Assembly: GCA_032052615.1 (NCBI GenBank)
Contig: DAMBWF010000015.1
Span: 1 to 59,291 of the forward strand
Direction: 5' to 3'
Source: Pseudomonas_T sp032052615
Lineage (GTDB): Bacteria; Pseudomonadota; Gammaproteobacteria; Pseudomonadales; Pseudomonadaceae
Length of the DNA: 59,291 nucleotides
The notes beneath the pieces were generated by a model that was not told the DNA's origin, ran no database searches, and saw only the letters and a list, made by a program, of their open reading frames with translations. Positions 15,956-25,619 of this stretch are shown here, piece after piece. Each line of letters starts with the position of its first letter. The stretch's first letter is position 1. A program made the position numbers and the translations under genes.

Positions 15956-17097
15956 GGACGGGCCTCCTGCGTCGGCGAAGGCCGCCGCGCGAGGGGGAAG
16001 CGCTGGGGCCGGTAAGGGGCGGGGTCGAGGGGCGGGCATTCGTCGAACAACTGCGCCGCCAACAGGCGGGCGCTGGCCGGCGCGGTGGTGACGCCCAGGC
16101 CCTCGTGACCCACCGCCAGCCACAGCCCGGGTTGGCCCGGGTGCGGCCCCAGCAGGGGCAGGCCGTCTGGGCTGGCGGCGCGAAAGCCGGTCCAGCCACG
16201 GATGGCGTTGAGCCCGGCCAGGCCCGGCAAATAGTCAAGGGCGCGACGCAGCATGCGCGCCAGCACCGGGCCTTCCACCTCCCGGTCCAGGGTGTCGAAC
16301 TGCCGCGAGGAGCCCAGCAGGATTTGCCCGGTGGGCCGGGGCTGGGCATTGAAGGCCACCGAGGTGCCCTCGTGGGCATGAGCGCTGGTGACGTAGCCCA
16401 GCTCCACCAACTGATGACGGATATGCCCGGGGTAGCGATCGGTGATCAGCAGGTGGCCTTTCTTCGGCCGCAACGGCAGGTCGGGGCAGAGGTCCGTGGC
16501 GTGGATGCCGTTGGCCAGGATCACCGCGTCGGCCTTGAGCCAGCGACCATCGTCCAGGCCCACCAGGTTGCCGCAGACCTGGGCGACCGGCGCCTCGCGG
16601 CGGACGATCCGCGCGCCGCCCCGGGCCAACAGCCAGTCGGCGGCATTGGGCGCATAGAGAATGCCGTCGCCAGCGACCCGCAGGGCGCCGCGCAGCCCGT
16701 CGCGCAGGCCAGGCTCCGCCGCCCGGAGGGCCTCGGCGCCCAGCAGCTCGGTGTCCAGCCCGTGGGCGGCGAGGGTGGCGCCCTTGGCCTCGGCGGCGGT
16801 CATTTCCGCGTCGTCGGCGGCCAGCCAGAGGGTGCCGCAGTTGCGGTAGGCGCAAGCCTCGTCCAGGGTCGGCGCCAGTTGCCGCCAGAGTTCCAGGGAC
16901 CAGGCGCTCAAGGCCAGTTCCGCCGGGTTGTCGTCCATCGCCACCAGGTGGCCCATGCCCACCGCCGTGGCGCCGCCGCGCCGGTCGTCCAGTACCAGCA
17001 CCGACAGGCCGCGCCGGGCCAGTTCGTGGGCGCAGGCGCTGCCGACGATGCCGGCGCCGACGACGATGACGTCGGCCCGCGCCTGCGCCGGGGTCAC
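15952..17097 (-). CDS. lhpB: D-hydroxyproline dehydrogenase, catalytic FAD subunit (DadA/SoxB-like)
   Basis: A 381-residue D-amino-acid-oxidase-fold protein. The N-terminal Rossmann motif is VVGAGIVGSACAHEL (about 12-26), a GTLWLA substrate-domain strand follows, and the C-terminal FAD motif reads HEGLGVTTAPASARL. It oxidises cis-4-hydroxy-D-proline to pyrroline-4-hydroxy-2-carboxylate. Its start overlaps the end of lhpA by 4 nt (ATGA), so product and substrate enzymes are translationally linked. Confidence 0.85.
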   Translation of the reverse strand: MTPAQARADVIVVGAGIVGSACAHELARRGLSVLVLDDRRGGATAVGMGHLVAMDDNPAELALSAWSLELWRQLAPTLDEACAYRNCGTLWLAADDAEMTAAEAKGATLAAHGLDTELLGAEALRAAEPGLRDGLRGALRVAGDGILYAPNAADWLLARGGARIVRREAPVAQVCGNLVGLDDGRWLKADAVILANGIHATDLCPDLPLRPKKGHLLITDRYPGHIRHQLVELGYVTSAHAHEGTSVAFNAQPRPTGQILLGSSRQFDTLDREVEGPVLARMLRRALDYLPGLAGLNAIRGWTGFRAASPDGLPLLGPHPGQPGLWLAVGHEGLGVTTAPASARLLAAQLFDECPPLDPAPYRPQRFPLARRPSPTQEARP

Positions 17098-18110
17098 GGA
17101 CGGATGCCCCAGGCGAAGGGGTCGGCGTCGTCCAGCAGTAAGATGGCCTCGGCGCTCAGGTGGGCGTGGCCGCGGATGGTCGGGACGATGGCGCCGCCGG
17201 GTTGGGCGAGCCAGTGGTAGTGGCCCTCGAACTGGCTGCCGATCACGCTGGCCTGGCGCCAGGTCTCGCCGGGCCGCAGCGCGCCGTCGGCGGCGAGGCA
17301 GGCCAGCTTGGCGCTGGTGCCGGTGCCGCAGGGGGAGCGGTCATAGGCCTTGCCGGGGCAGAGCACGAAGTTGCGGCTGTCGACGCGTCGCGAGGGGCTG
17401 TCGGTGCGGGCCGGCCCGGGATGCCGGGGTTGCTCTTCGCTCGCCGCGCCTGGCCGTGCTCCTTCAGGGTCGGCGAACAGCTCGATGTGGTCGATCAGGC
17501 CGCCGTCCTCGCCACGAATGCCTTGGTCCTCCAAGGCCCTCTGCACGGCCACCGCGTAGGCGGTGAGGGCCTCCAGATTGTCGCTGGCGACCCGCAGGCC
17601 ATGGTCGCTGATCAGGAAGAACCAATTGCCGCCCCAGGCGATGTCGCCGATCACCGTGCCGTGCCCCGGCACTGCCACGCCGACCGCCTTGCGATAGCGA
17701 TAGGCCGGCACGTTGCGCACGCTCACCGAATGGTCGTCGTGCAGGGTCGCCTCGACGGTGCCCACCGGTGTTTCGATACGGTGCGTGCCGGGACCGATGC
17801 GCCCCAGGTGGGCCAGGGACACCATCAAGCCGATGGTGCCGTGGCCGCACATGCCCAGGTAGCCGGTGTTGTTGAAGAAGATCACCCCGGCGCAGGCCTC
17901 GGGGTCCACCGGCTCGCAGAGCAGCGCGCCGACCAGCACGTCGCTGCCGCGCGGCTCCAGGACCGTGGCGGCGCGCCAGGCATCGTGCTGTTCGGCGAGG
18001 CGCTGGCGGCGCTCGGCCATGCTGCCCTGGCCCAGGTCGGGGAAACCGTCGAGCACCAGTCGGGTCGGCTCGCCGCCGGTGTGGGAGTCGATGACACGAA
18101 TGCGTTTCAT
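17094..18110 (-). CDS. lhpA: 4-hydroxyproline 2-epimerase with an extra loop
   Basis: A 338-residue proline racemase family enzyme with both catalytic cysteines: Cys88 in MCGHGTIG and Cys261 in DRSPCGTGTSAK. It interconverts trans-4-hydroxy-L-proline and cis-4-hydroxy-D-proline. The P. aeruginosa enzyme is, from memory, about 314 residues. The excess lies in residues about 217-243 (GARPGAASEEQPRHPG onward), a Pro/Arg/Ala/Glu-rich stretch not expected in the family. The insert is in frame and the active site is kept, so the enzyme is probably functional. It begins the lhpA-lhpB-ferredoxin-oxidoreductase operon and lies downstream of gntR on the same strand. Confidence 0.87.
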   Translation of the reverse strand: MKRIRVIDSHTGGEPTRLVLDGFPDLGQGSMAERRQRLAEQHDAWRAATVLEPRGSDVLVGALLCEPVDPEACAGVIFFNNTGYLGMCGHGTIGLMVSLAHLGRIGPGTHRIETPVGTVEATLHDDHSVSVRNVPAYRYRKAVGVAVPGHGTVIGDIAWGGNWFFLISDHGLRVASDNLEALTAYAVAVQRALEDQGIRGEDGGLIDHIELFADPEGARPGAASEEQPRHPGPARTDSPSRRVDSRNFVLCPGKAYDRSPCGTGTSAKLACLAADGALRPGETWRQASVIGSQFEGHYHWLAQPGGAIVPTIRGHAHLSAEAILLLDDADPFAWGIRP

Positions 18111-18340
18111 GGGGAGGGCCTGCGCGAAGAACGATGGGCCAAGGGTGGCGCCTGGGTCGGGGCCTCGGCTTGATGGCTTTCGCCCGGTCGCGAGACGAAA
18201 TCGGCACAGGAGTGGCCGTCGTTCGACTGGCGCGGCCGCGCCAGCGCCTTGGGACCTCGGCCTGCCGGGGCGCGGCGGGACCGGTCGAGGGGCCGGCGCC
18301 GTCGAAGCGGGTCTCGCCAAGCGCCGGCGCCCGTCCCCGT
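18111..18340. other. GC-rich gap between gntR and lhpA, no gene seen
   Basis: The 230 nt contain no reading frame I would defend and no copy of the CGTATACG operator. lhpA may therefore be read from the gntR promoter, or from an LhpR-dependent promoter in this gap that I cannot place. Confidence 0.35.
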
Positions 18341-19021
18341 TCAGCTGGGGGTGGGGCGGTTCGGCAGGTGCTCGTAAAGGGTGCGGCAGACGCCGACGAT
18401 ATGGTCCTCGATCAGCGCGGCGGCGCGGTCGGCATCGCCGGCCCGGCAGGCGGCGAGGATATCGCGGTGCTCGCGGTCGGCCCGCGCCTTGCCTTCCGAC
18501 AGGCTCATCTGCAGGCGCAGGTAGCGCTCCAGCTTGTCGTGGATGGAGCGGATCAGGTTGAGCAGGAACGGCCGCTGGGCGGGCTCGTAGAGACAGGTAT
18601 GCAGCTCCCAGTTCAGCTCGGCCCAGCGCCCCACGTCGTCTTCGCCGACGAACTCCTCGCAGATACCCTCGGCCCGGGCGAAGGTGGCCTCGGTCATGTT
18701 GGGAAGCGCCAGGCGGATCGCCTGGACTTCCAGCAGCACCCGCACCTCGAACATCTGCGCCAGTTCCGGCTCGGAGATGCGGGTCACCACCGCGCCCTTG
18801 TTGCGCAGGAACACCACCAGACCCTCGGCTTCCAGGCGCTTGAGGGCCTCGCGCACGGGAATCTTGCTGACGTTGAACAGACGGGCGATGTCGTCCTGGC
18901 GGATCGGTTCGTCCTCGGCGAATTGCCCGGCGACGATGGCCTCGCGCAGGTGCTTGGCGATGATCTCCGAGGCGGACGGCGCGAGCCCGAGATTGGGCGG
19001 ATTAAAGCGGGACAGGGGCAC
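18341..19021 (-). CDS. GntR-family (FadR/FCD subfamily) regulator of the hydroxyproline island
   Basis: A 226-residue protein with a winged helix (about 15-75; RQDDIARLFNVSKIPVREALKRLEAEGLV) and an all-helical FCD ligand domain (about 80-215) with metal-site histidines around ELHTCLYE and DREHRDI. The start is ambiguous. GTG at 19021 is chosen because GAGG lies 8 nt upstream and because ATG at 19054 falls inside the operator-like element; ATG at 19078 is also in frame. A GntR repressor (HypR) is known to control hydroxyproline genes in Sinorhizobium meliloti. The operator distribution here suggests the same role alongside LhpR. Confidence 0.8.
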   Translation of the reverse strand: MPLSRFNPPNLGLAPSASEIIAKHLREAIVAGQFAEDEPIRQDDIARLFNVSKIPVREALKRLEAEGLVVFLRNKGAVVTRISEPELAQMFEVRVLLEVQAIRLALPNMTEATFARAEGICEEFVGEDDVGRWAELNWELHTCLYEPAQRPFLLNLIRSIHDKLERYLRLQMSLSEGKARADREHRDILAACRAGDADRAAALIEDHIVGVCRTLYEHLPNRPTPS

Positions 19022-19048
19022 GCGAACGGCCTCGGTGGGAAAAATGGA

Positions 19049-19060
19049 TATCATATACGA
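19049..19060 (-). promoter_or_regulatory. variant operator at the gntR promoter
   Basis: On the minus strand TCGTATATGATA matches the TCGTATACGTTA part of the other two elements at 10 of 12 positions. It also contains a TATGAT -10-like hexamer 28 nt before the GTG start, consistent with autoregulation. Confidence 0.55.
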
Positions 19061-19116
19061 CCAACGCGAACGCACCATGGCCGCGTCCGCCAGCGTCTGT
19101 CAGGAAGGGGCGCGGG

Positions 19117-20058
19117 CTAGCCTCGTCGTTCGAAGCGCTCGGCTATGGCGGCGATCAGGAGGCGTTCTTCTCGAATAAAGGCGAAGAACGCCTCGGCCAC
19201 CGGGGTCAGCCGCTTGCCCCGGGGATGGACCACGCACCAGCTTCGGAACAACGGCAATTCCTCCACCGCCAGCTCCGCCAGGCTGCCTTCCGCCAGTTCG
19301 CCGCGCACCGCGTGGCGCGGCAGCAGCGCCAGGCCGAGCCCGGCCACCACCGCTTCCCGCAGGGCTTCCGAGGATGCGCATTCCTGGACCTGGGCGAAAT
19401 GGGCGCGCTTCTGCTGGAAGTATTCCTCGCAGGCCTTGCGGGTGCCGGAGCCCGGCTCGCGCACCAGCAACGGGTAGGCCCCCAGGTCCCGCAGGGACAG
19501 GCGCGCGACGCGGCACAAGGGGTGGTCCGGCGGCGCCACGGCGACGATCGGGTAGTTGAAGAACGGCAGGAATTCCAGGGCCATGTCCGGCGGCACCAGG
19601 GACATGATCACCAAGTCGTCGCGGTTGTCCCCCAGGCGTTTCACGATCTGCCCCCGGTTGGCCACCGTCAGGTGCAGGCTCACGTCCGGGTACTGGTGGC
19701 GGAAGGCCGCGAACAGGTGCGGCGTGAGGTACTTGGCACTGGACTCCACCGCCAGGCGCAACTGTCCCTGCAGCGAGCCCTGCAGGTCGGACAACTGCAT
19801 ATCCAGGCTTTCCAGGCGCTGGAAGATGTCCTCGCCGGCCCGCAGCAGCAGCTCCGCCGCCTCGGTGCGGTAGAGCTTCTTGCCCACGTATTCGAACAGT
19901 GGCTGGCCCACCAACTCCTCCAACTGACGGATCTGCAGGCTCACCGCCGGCTGGGTGAGGGCCATTTCCTCGGCGGCGCGGCTGTAGGACTGCTGGGCGC
20001 AGACGGCGCGGAACACCTGCAACTGGCGCAAGGTGAGGCGCATCAGTGAGCGACGCAT
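19117..20058 (-). CDS. pycR: LysR-type regulator of pyruvate carboxylase
   Basis: A 313-residue LysR protein with an N-terminal winged helix (LRQLQVFRAVCAQQSYSRAAEEMALTQPAVSLQI in segments, about residues 8-45) and an effector-binding domain from about 95. The start at 20058 is preferred because GGAGG precedes it by five to six bases; MRLTLRQ at 20043 is an alternative. It diverges from pycA, exactly as PycR does in P. aeruginosa, where it affects pycAB expression. Confidence 0.82.
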   Translation of the reverse strand: MRRSLMRLTLRQLQVFRAVCAQQSYSRAAEEMALTQPAVSLQIRQLEELVGQPLFEYVGKKLYRTEAAELLLRAGEDIFQRLESLDMQLSDLQGSLQGQLRLAVESSAKYLTPHLFAAFRHQYPDVSLHLTVANRGQIVKRLGDNRDDLVIMSLVPPDMALEFLPFFNYPIVAVAPPDHPLCRVARLSLRDLGAYPLLVREPGSGTRKACEEYFQQKRAHFAQVQECASSEALREAVVAGLGLALLPRHAVRGELAEGSLAELAVEELPLFRSWCVVHPRGKRLTPVAEAFFAFIREERLLIAAIAERFERRG

Positions 20059-20273
20059 CGGGCCTCCGGAGCGAATGGAAGCGGCCAGTGTACGCCAGGA
20101 AACCCGCAATGACCGATAACCATAAGCCGAGGCTAATGGCTAGCCCAATAAAGATTGATTTTCACTGATCCCAGGACCGACGTAGGGTAAAAGCGTGACC
20201 GTATGCCGCAGATACGCTCATTCGTCGGGCCGCCAGGGGCGGTTCGCCCGTTCAACGGTTCGAGGACGAACGC
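20059..20273. promoter_or_regulatory. divergent pycR-pycA promoter region
   Basis: The 215-nt intergenic region contains a cluster of interlocking inverted repeats (AGCCGAGGCT and GGCTAGCC, about 20123-20144), the kind of dyad LysR proteins use. TTCACT and TAGGGT about 16 nt apart downstream may be the pycA -35/-10. No experiment or search supports the exact boxes. Confidence 0.4.
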
Positions 20274-21689
<1,416 letters not shown>

Positions 21690-21740
21690 CCACATTGCTC
21701 CGCGCGGCCAGGCCGGCGGCGCGGGAAGAGGGATAGCCGA

Positions 21741-23555
21741 ATGAGCAAGAAAATCACCGTCACCGAAACCATCCTGCGGGACGCCCACCAGTCGCTGCTG
21801 GCCACCCGCATGCGCACCGAGGACATGCTACCGATCTGCGACAAGCTGGACCGGGTCGGCTACTGGTCCCTGGAAGTCTGGGGCGGCGCCACCTTCGACG
21901 CCTGCGTGCGCTTCCTCAAGGAAGACCCGTGGGAGCGCCTGCGGGCCCTGCGCGCCGCGCTGCCCAACACCCGCCTGCAAATGCTTCTGCGCGGGCAGAA
22001 CCTGCTGGGCTACCGCCACTACAGCGACGACGTGGTGGAGGCTTTCGTCGCCAAGGCGGCGGAGAACGGCATCGACGTGTTCCGCATCTTCGACGCGATG
22101 AACGACGTGCGTAACCTGGAGACCGCCATCCGCGCGGTGAAGAAGACCGGCAAGCACGCCCAGGGCACGATCTGCTACACCACCAGCCCGGTGCATACCG
22201 TCGACGCCTTCGTCGAGCAGGCCCGCGCGATGCAGGCCCTGGGGGTCGACTCCATCGCCATCAAGGACATGGCCGGCCTGCTGACCCCGTTCGCCACCGG
22301 CGACCTGGTCAAGGCCCTCAAGGAAGCGGTGCCGCTGCCGGTGTTCATCCACTCCCACGACACCGCCGGCGTCGCCAGCATGTGCCAGCTCAAGGCCATC
22401 GAGAACGGCGCCGACCACATCGACACCGCCATCTCCAGCATGGCCTGGGGCACCAGCCACCCGGGCACCGAATCCATGGTCGCCGCCTTGCGCGGCACCC
22501 CCTACGACACCGGCCTCGACCTGGAACTGATCCAGGAAATCGGCGTGTACTTCTACGCGGTGCGCAAGAAGTACCACCAGTTCGAAAGCGAATTCACCGG
22601 CGTCGATACCCGGGTACAGGTCAACCAGGTGCCCGGCGGGATGATCTCCAACCTGGCCAACCAATTGAAGGAACAGGGCGCCCTCAACCGCATCAATGAG
22701 GTGTTCGAGGAAATCCCCAAGGTCCGCAAGGACCTGGGCTATCCGCCCCTGGTGACCCCCACGTCCCAGATCGTCGGCACCCAGGCGGTGTTCAACGTGC
22801 TGGCCGGCGAGCGCTACAAGACCATCACCAACGAAGTGAAGCTCTACCTCCAGGGCCGCTACGGCAAGGCGCCGGGCGAGGTGGACGAAGCCCTGCGCAA
22901 ACAGGCCATTGGCCGCGAGGACGTCATCGACGTGCGCCCGGCGGACCTCATCAAGCCGGAGCTGGACAAGCTGCGCCGAGAGATCGGCGAGTTGGCCAAG
23001 ACCGAGGAAGACGTGCTGACCTACGCCATGTTCCCCGACATCGGCCGGCGCTTTCTGGAAGAGCGCGAGGCCGGCACCCTGACCCCCGAAGTGCTGCTGC
23101 CGATCCCCGAGGCGGGCGGCGTGCCCGCCCACGCCGGCGAAGGCGTGCCTACCGAATTCGTGGTGGACGTCCACGGCGAGAGCTACCGCGTCGACATCAC
23201 CGGCGTCGGCCTCCGTGGCGACGGCAAGCGTCATTTCTACCTGTCCATCGACGGCATGCCCGAGGAAGTGGTCTTCGAGTCCCTCAACGACTACGTCGGC
23301 GGCGGCGGCAAGGGCGGTGCCCGCAAGCAGGCCAGCGCGCCGGGCGACGTCAGCACCACCATGCCCGGCAACATCGTCGACCTGCTGGTGGCCGTGGGCG
23401 ATACGGTCAAGGCCGGCCAGGCCGTGCTCATCACCGAGGCCATGAAAATGGAGACCGAAATCCAGGCTCCCATCGCCGGCACCGTGAAAGCCATCCACGT
23501 CGCCAAGGGCGACCGGGTCAACCCGGGCGAAGTCCTGATCGAAATCGAAGGCTGA
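21741..23555 (+). CDS. pycB: pyruvate carboxylase subunit B (carboxyltransferase plus biotin carrier)
   Basis: A 604-residue protein with an HMG-CoA-lyase-like carboxyltransferase barrel (about 5-300; ETILRDAHQSLLATRM, DTAGVASM). The PYC/OADA conserved domain follows, then a Pro/Gly-rich hinge (about 515-535) and a biotinyl domain whose acceptor Lys569 lies in EAMKME. It transfers carboxyl from biotin to pyruvate. It resembles oxaloacetate decarboxylase alpha, but pairing with pycA and pycR and the absence of decarboxylase membrane subunits favour pyruvate carboxylase. A strong terminator follows. Confidence 0.92.
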   Translation: MSKKITVTETILRDAHQSLLATRMRTEDMLPICDKLDRVGYWSLEVWGGATFDACVRFLKEDPWERLRALRAALPNTRLQMLLRGQNLLGYRHYSDDVVEAFVAKAAENGIDVFRIFDAMNDVRNLETAIRAVKKTGKHAQGTICYTTSPVHTVDAFVEQARAMQALGVDSIAIKDMAGLLTPFATGDLVKALKEAVPLPVFIHSHDTAGVASMCQLKAIENGADHIDTAISSMAWGTSHPGTESMVAALRGTPYDTGLDLELIQEIGVYFYAVRKKYHQFESEFTGVDTRVQVNQVPGGMISNLANQLKEQGALNRINEVFEEIPKVRKDLGYPPLVTPTSQIVGTQAVFNVLAGERYKTITNEVKLYLQGRYGKAPGEVDEALRKQAIGREDVIDVRPADLIKPELDKLRREIGELAKTEEDVLTYAMFPDIGRRFLEEREAGTLTPEVLLPIPEAGGVPAHAGEGVPTEFVVDVHGESYRVDITGVGLRGDGKRHFYLSIDGMPEEVVFESLNDYVGGGGKGGARKQASAPGDVSTTMPGNIVDLLVAVGDTVKAGQAVLITEAMKMETEIQAPIAGTVKAIHVAKGDRVNPGEVLIEIEG

Positions 23556-23574
23556 CCCCACCGAATGTCCCCTC

Positions 23575-23599
23575 GGGAGCCGCAAGGCTCCCTTTTTTT
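23575..23599 (+). terminator. rho-independent terminator of pycAB
   Basis: GGGAGCC, loop GCAA, GGCTCCC, followed by seven T; 20 nt after the pycB stop. A textbook terminator. Confidence 0.93.
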
Positions 23600-24058
23600 G
23601 CCCGCCCCGGGCTTCGTGGGCCCCGTGGGTGAATCCGGCAGGGTCAATCGGGGTGGACGAGAACAGCCCCAGGGGGCCATGGCCCGCTCGATCCGCGCGT
23701 GGGCGCCCATCGCTATCGACTGGGCTTAGGGGACATGCACGCCGTCATGAGTGCGGTCAGGGGCTGAAATGCAACTAATCCTCCTCTTCGGGCAGCATCG
23801 CCGTGGGAATCCGCAATAGTCGCCTGATTTGATCGGGGTCTTTGCGAGGAGGCAGCTTCCAGATACGCGAACACCTCGGTTGGTCGGCCGAGTGTTGAAT
23901 AGTAGCGACGGGCCGGCCAAAACCTGACATCAAGGTAGGCGCACGCTAAAGCAGAGGTATTCAAGAAACCGGATCATTATGGATCGGTACGTATACCTGT
24001 ATTGTCAGTACCCTCGGTATGATCGTGCTCATGGTTCGCGCGATGGGCAAGACTCGAA
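23600..24058. other. degraded intergenic stretch, one possible small reading frame
   Basis: No convincing gene. On the minus strand, 23775-23930 encodes a possible 51-residue peptide (starting MSGFGRPVATIQ, ending RIPTAMLPEEED) with no visible ribosome site. Nearby frames carry other partly coding-looking segments, so the stretch may be the frameshifted remains of a mobile or toxin-associated gene. GC falls from about 23770 towards the toxin locus. Confidence 0.3.
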
Positions 24059-24451
24059 TTACTCATCAGGCTCATAAAAGCGCTCAAGAAATGCCTGGGA
24101 AATTCGGGTGCGCTCTATTCGGGAGTCGGCATTGATGTAGATGTCGACCCTGCTGAACGGATACTTGATTTCGACCCACTCCTGGCTACTGGCAGGCAGG
24201 CTGAAAATGATCAGCTCGTCCGGCTCAGGAAACATATCCATGAAAAAGCGAATGTTTTCACCTGGTTCAATCACTTCCTTAAGAGTGTCGTAATTTTCCA
24301 AAAGGAAGTAGCCCAGCGTTTCAGAGGCATCGGGAGAATAGTGTATGACCAGAACGGGGCGACAAAAGAACCAAAACAATATCCAGACAATAACTATGCG
24401 GAGCGAATATCTATTGATGACACTGAAGGATTTTTTCCAATTCAATTGCAT
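24059..24451 (-). CDS. membrane-anchored putative immunity protein
   Basis: A 130-residue protein with a short cytoplasmic N-terminus, one transmembrane helix (about 17-36; SLRIVIVWILFWFFC) and a mostly beta periplasmic domain ending in an acidic tail. The family is not recognised. Its start overlaps the end of the toxin gene by 10 nt. That coupling, with its membrane anchor and low-GC DNA, makes it the likely antidote. The topology implies that the toxin acts in the periplasm or on the inner membrane. Confidence 0.65.
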   Translation of the reverse strand: MQLNWKKSFSVINRYSLRIVIVWILFWFFCRPVLVIHYSPDASETLGYFLLENYDTLKEVIEPGENIRFFMDMFPEPDELIIFSLPASSQEWVEIKYPFSRVDIYINADSRIERTRISQAFLERFYEPDE

Positions 24452-25296
24452 TGATGAGCTTCCTTGGCAAAATTCGTCTTGTTGCCCCAGGGAATTGGCA
24501 TCGCGCTTATCGCTGACAGAAGATTATCCTTCGTTATGGAGCCAGAGCTATATTTTTCATATAAATCGCATCCTAGATTTATAGAGATATGGTCGGGCAG
24601 GTCATCTGCACTGGCAGGCCAAGGCCCATTCTCGGAGTGCTTCTGATAGGTCGGTAAGTTGCCCTTCGTTAATCTACCAATCATGTCACTTGCCATTTGG
24701 GCCAGGCCAGCTCCATTGAGAAGTTCAAGCGTGCTGAATCCCGCCGCTCTACCTACATATCCGTAATGAATATTTGACCAGATATCATAGTAATAATTGA
24801 AACCTTCATATTTATGCCAGCCATTGCCGAATGTGCCGGCCGCCGCCAATCTCTTCTGAAGAATAGGTTTGTGGTCCCAAGGCCTGTTCGGCCCCACCCG
24901 CTCGGCCCAAAGCCCATAGGCGGCGGCCTTCTTGCCCGCAGCGGCAGCCTGGAAATCGGGCATGCCGCCGACCTTGGCGTACCAGGGCAGTGATTGCCAG
25001 CGGCGCGCTTCCTCCACCGGGTCGTAGCGATTGGCCTCGGCGATCCGTTGGGTGGTGGGGCTCAAGGCGTTGCGGTTCATTTCCTCGGCCATGTAGATGG
25101 CGATTTCCTTGACCACCTGGTCGTCGTGGCGGCAGGGCTGCCTGGGCGGGGCGGGCAGGTTAACGGGGCGGGCGTCGAGCAGGCCGCGCAGCGGGCCGGG
25201 CGGGAACGCATTGCACATGTAGGGGTGTTCGTTGTCCCGGGTACCCGTGGACGGTGGGGTCATCCCGAGCACTCCGGGGATTCGGTAGCCTGCCAT
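24442..25296 (-). CDS. polymorphic toxin type 44-like protein
   Basis: A 284-residue protein with no signal peptide. The N-terminal 60 residues are Pro-rich. The rest contains the conserved pattern I associate with toxin-44 (Ntox44) domains: VVKEIAIYMAEEMNRNA (about 62-78), then PWDHKPILQ, and later the block NIHYGYVGRAAGFS with a downstream GAGLAQ segment. This domain usually ends Rhs, VgrG-linked or other contact-dependent toxins; its enzymatic activity is not settled in my knowledge. The gene is free-standing here, which fits a cargo-type type VI effector. The 3' half is low in GC while the 5' part is GC-rich, as when toxin domains are exchanged behind a stable N-terminus. Confidence 0.7.
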   Translation of the reverse strand: MAGYRIPGVLGMTPPSTGTRDNEHPYMCNAFPPGPLRGLLDARPVNLPAPPRQPCRHDDQVVKEIAIYMAEEMNRNALSPTTQRIAEANRYDPVEEARRWQSLPWYAKVGGMPDFQAAAAGKKAAAYGLWAERVGPNRPWDHKPILQKRLAAAGTFGNGWHKYEGFNYYYDIWSNIHYGYVGRAAGFSTLELLNGAGLAQMASDMIGRLTKGNLPTYQKHSENGPWPASADDLPDHISINLGCDLYEKYSSGSITKDNLLSAISAMPIPWGNKTNFAKEAHQCN

Positions 25297-25619
25297 GACG
25301 TGTCCTTGTCTGTGCCCGCGCCGCGCCGGCGCGGGACGTTCGAGCGGCCTCCCGCCGCCCTCGGATCGGCCGGCGAGGCGCGCGGCCGTGGCGAATCTTT
25401 ACATTCTTTGACACGATCCGAACAGCCGTGACATGACCAGGCGGAATGCAGAAAGCGTAACTGTGACGCGCAACACGCTTCGCGACGGCGGACCTCGGGG
25501 CACTGCCTGCCGCAGCCCGCCCGCCGGATCGGTGTCTCCCGCTTCGGCGGGTCGGCTTCCGGTATCGGCAGGACAGTGGCGCTTCGCGCCGTCGGCGGAA
25601 TGCCCGTCCGCCGGGCCAG
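25297..25619. other. 323-nt gap upstream of the toxin gene
   Basis: No gene seen. It separates the toxin operon from an acetyltransferase gene on the same strand. An AT-richer patch around 25390-25460 is the likely place for the toxin promoter, but I see no clear -35/-10 pair. Confidence 0.35.

Noticed and set aside
23713..23964. 83-residue minus-strand frame as an IS3-like transposase end
   Set aside because: The YYSTLGRP-type resemblance is short, no terminal inverted repeats or target duplication are visible, and other frames look equally coding-like.
23989..24000. GTATAC core at about 23990, similar to the lhp operator
   Set aside because: Only the central GTATAC is shared; the flanks TATTT/TTA are missing and the site lies in degraded DNA with no lhp gene nearby. 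The GTATAC at about 50604 was dropped for the same reason.
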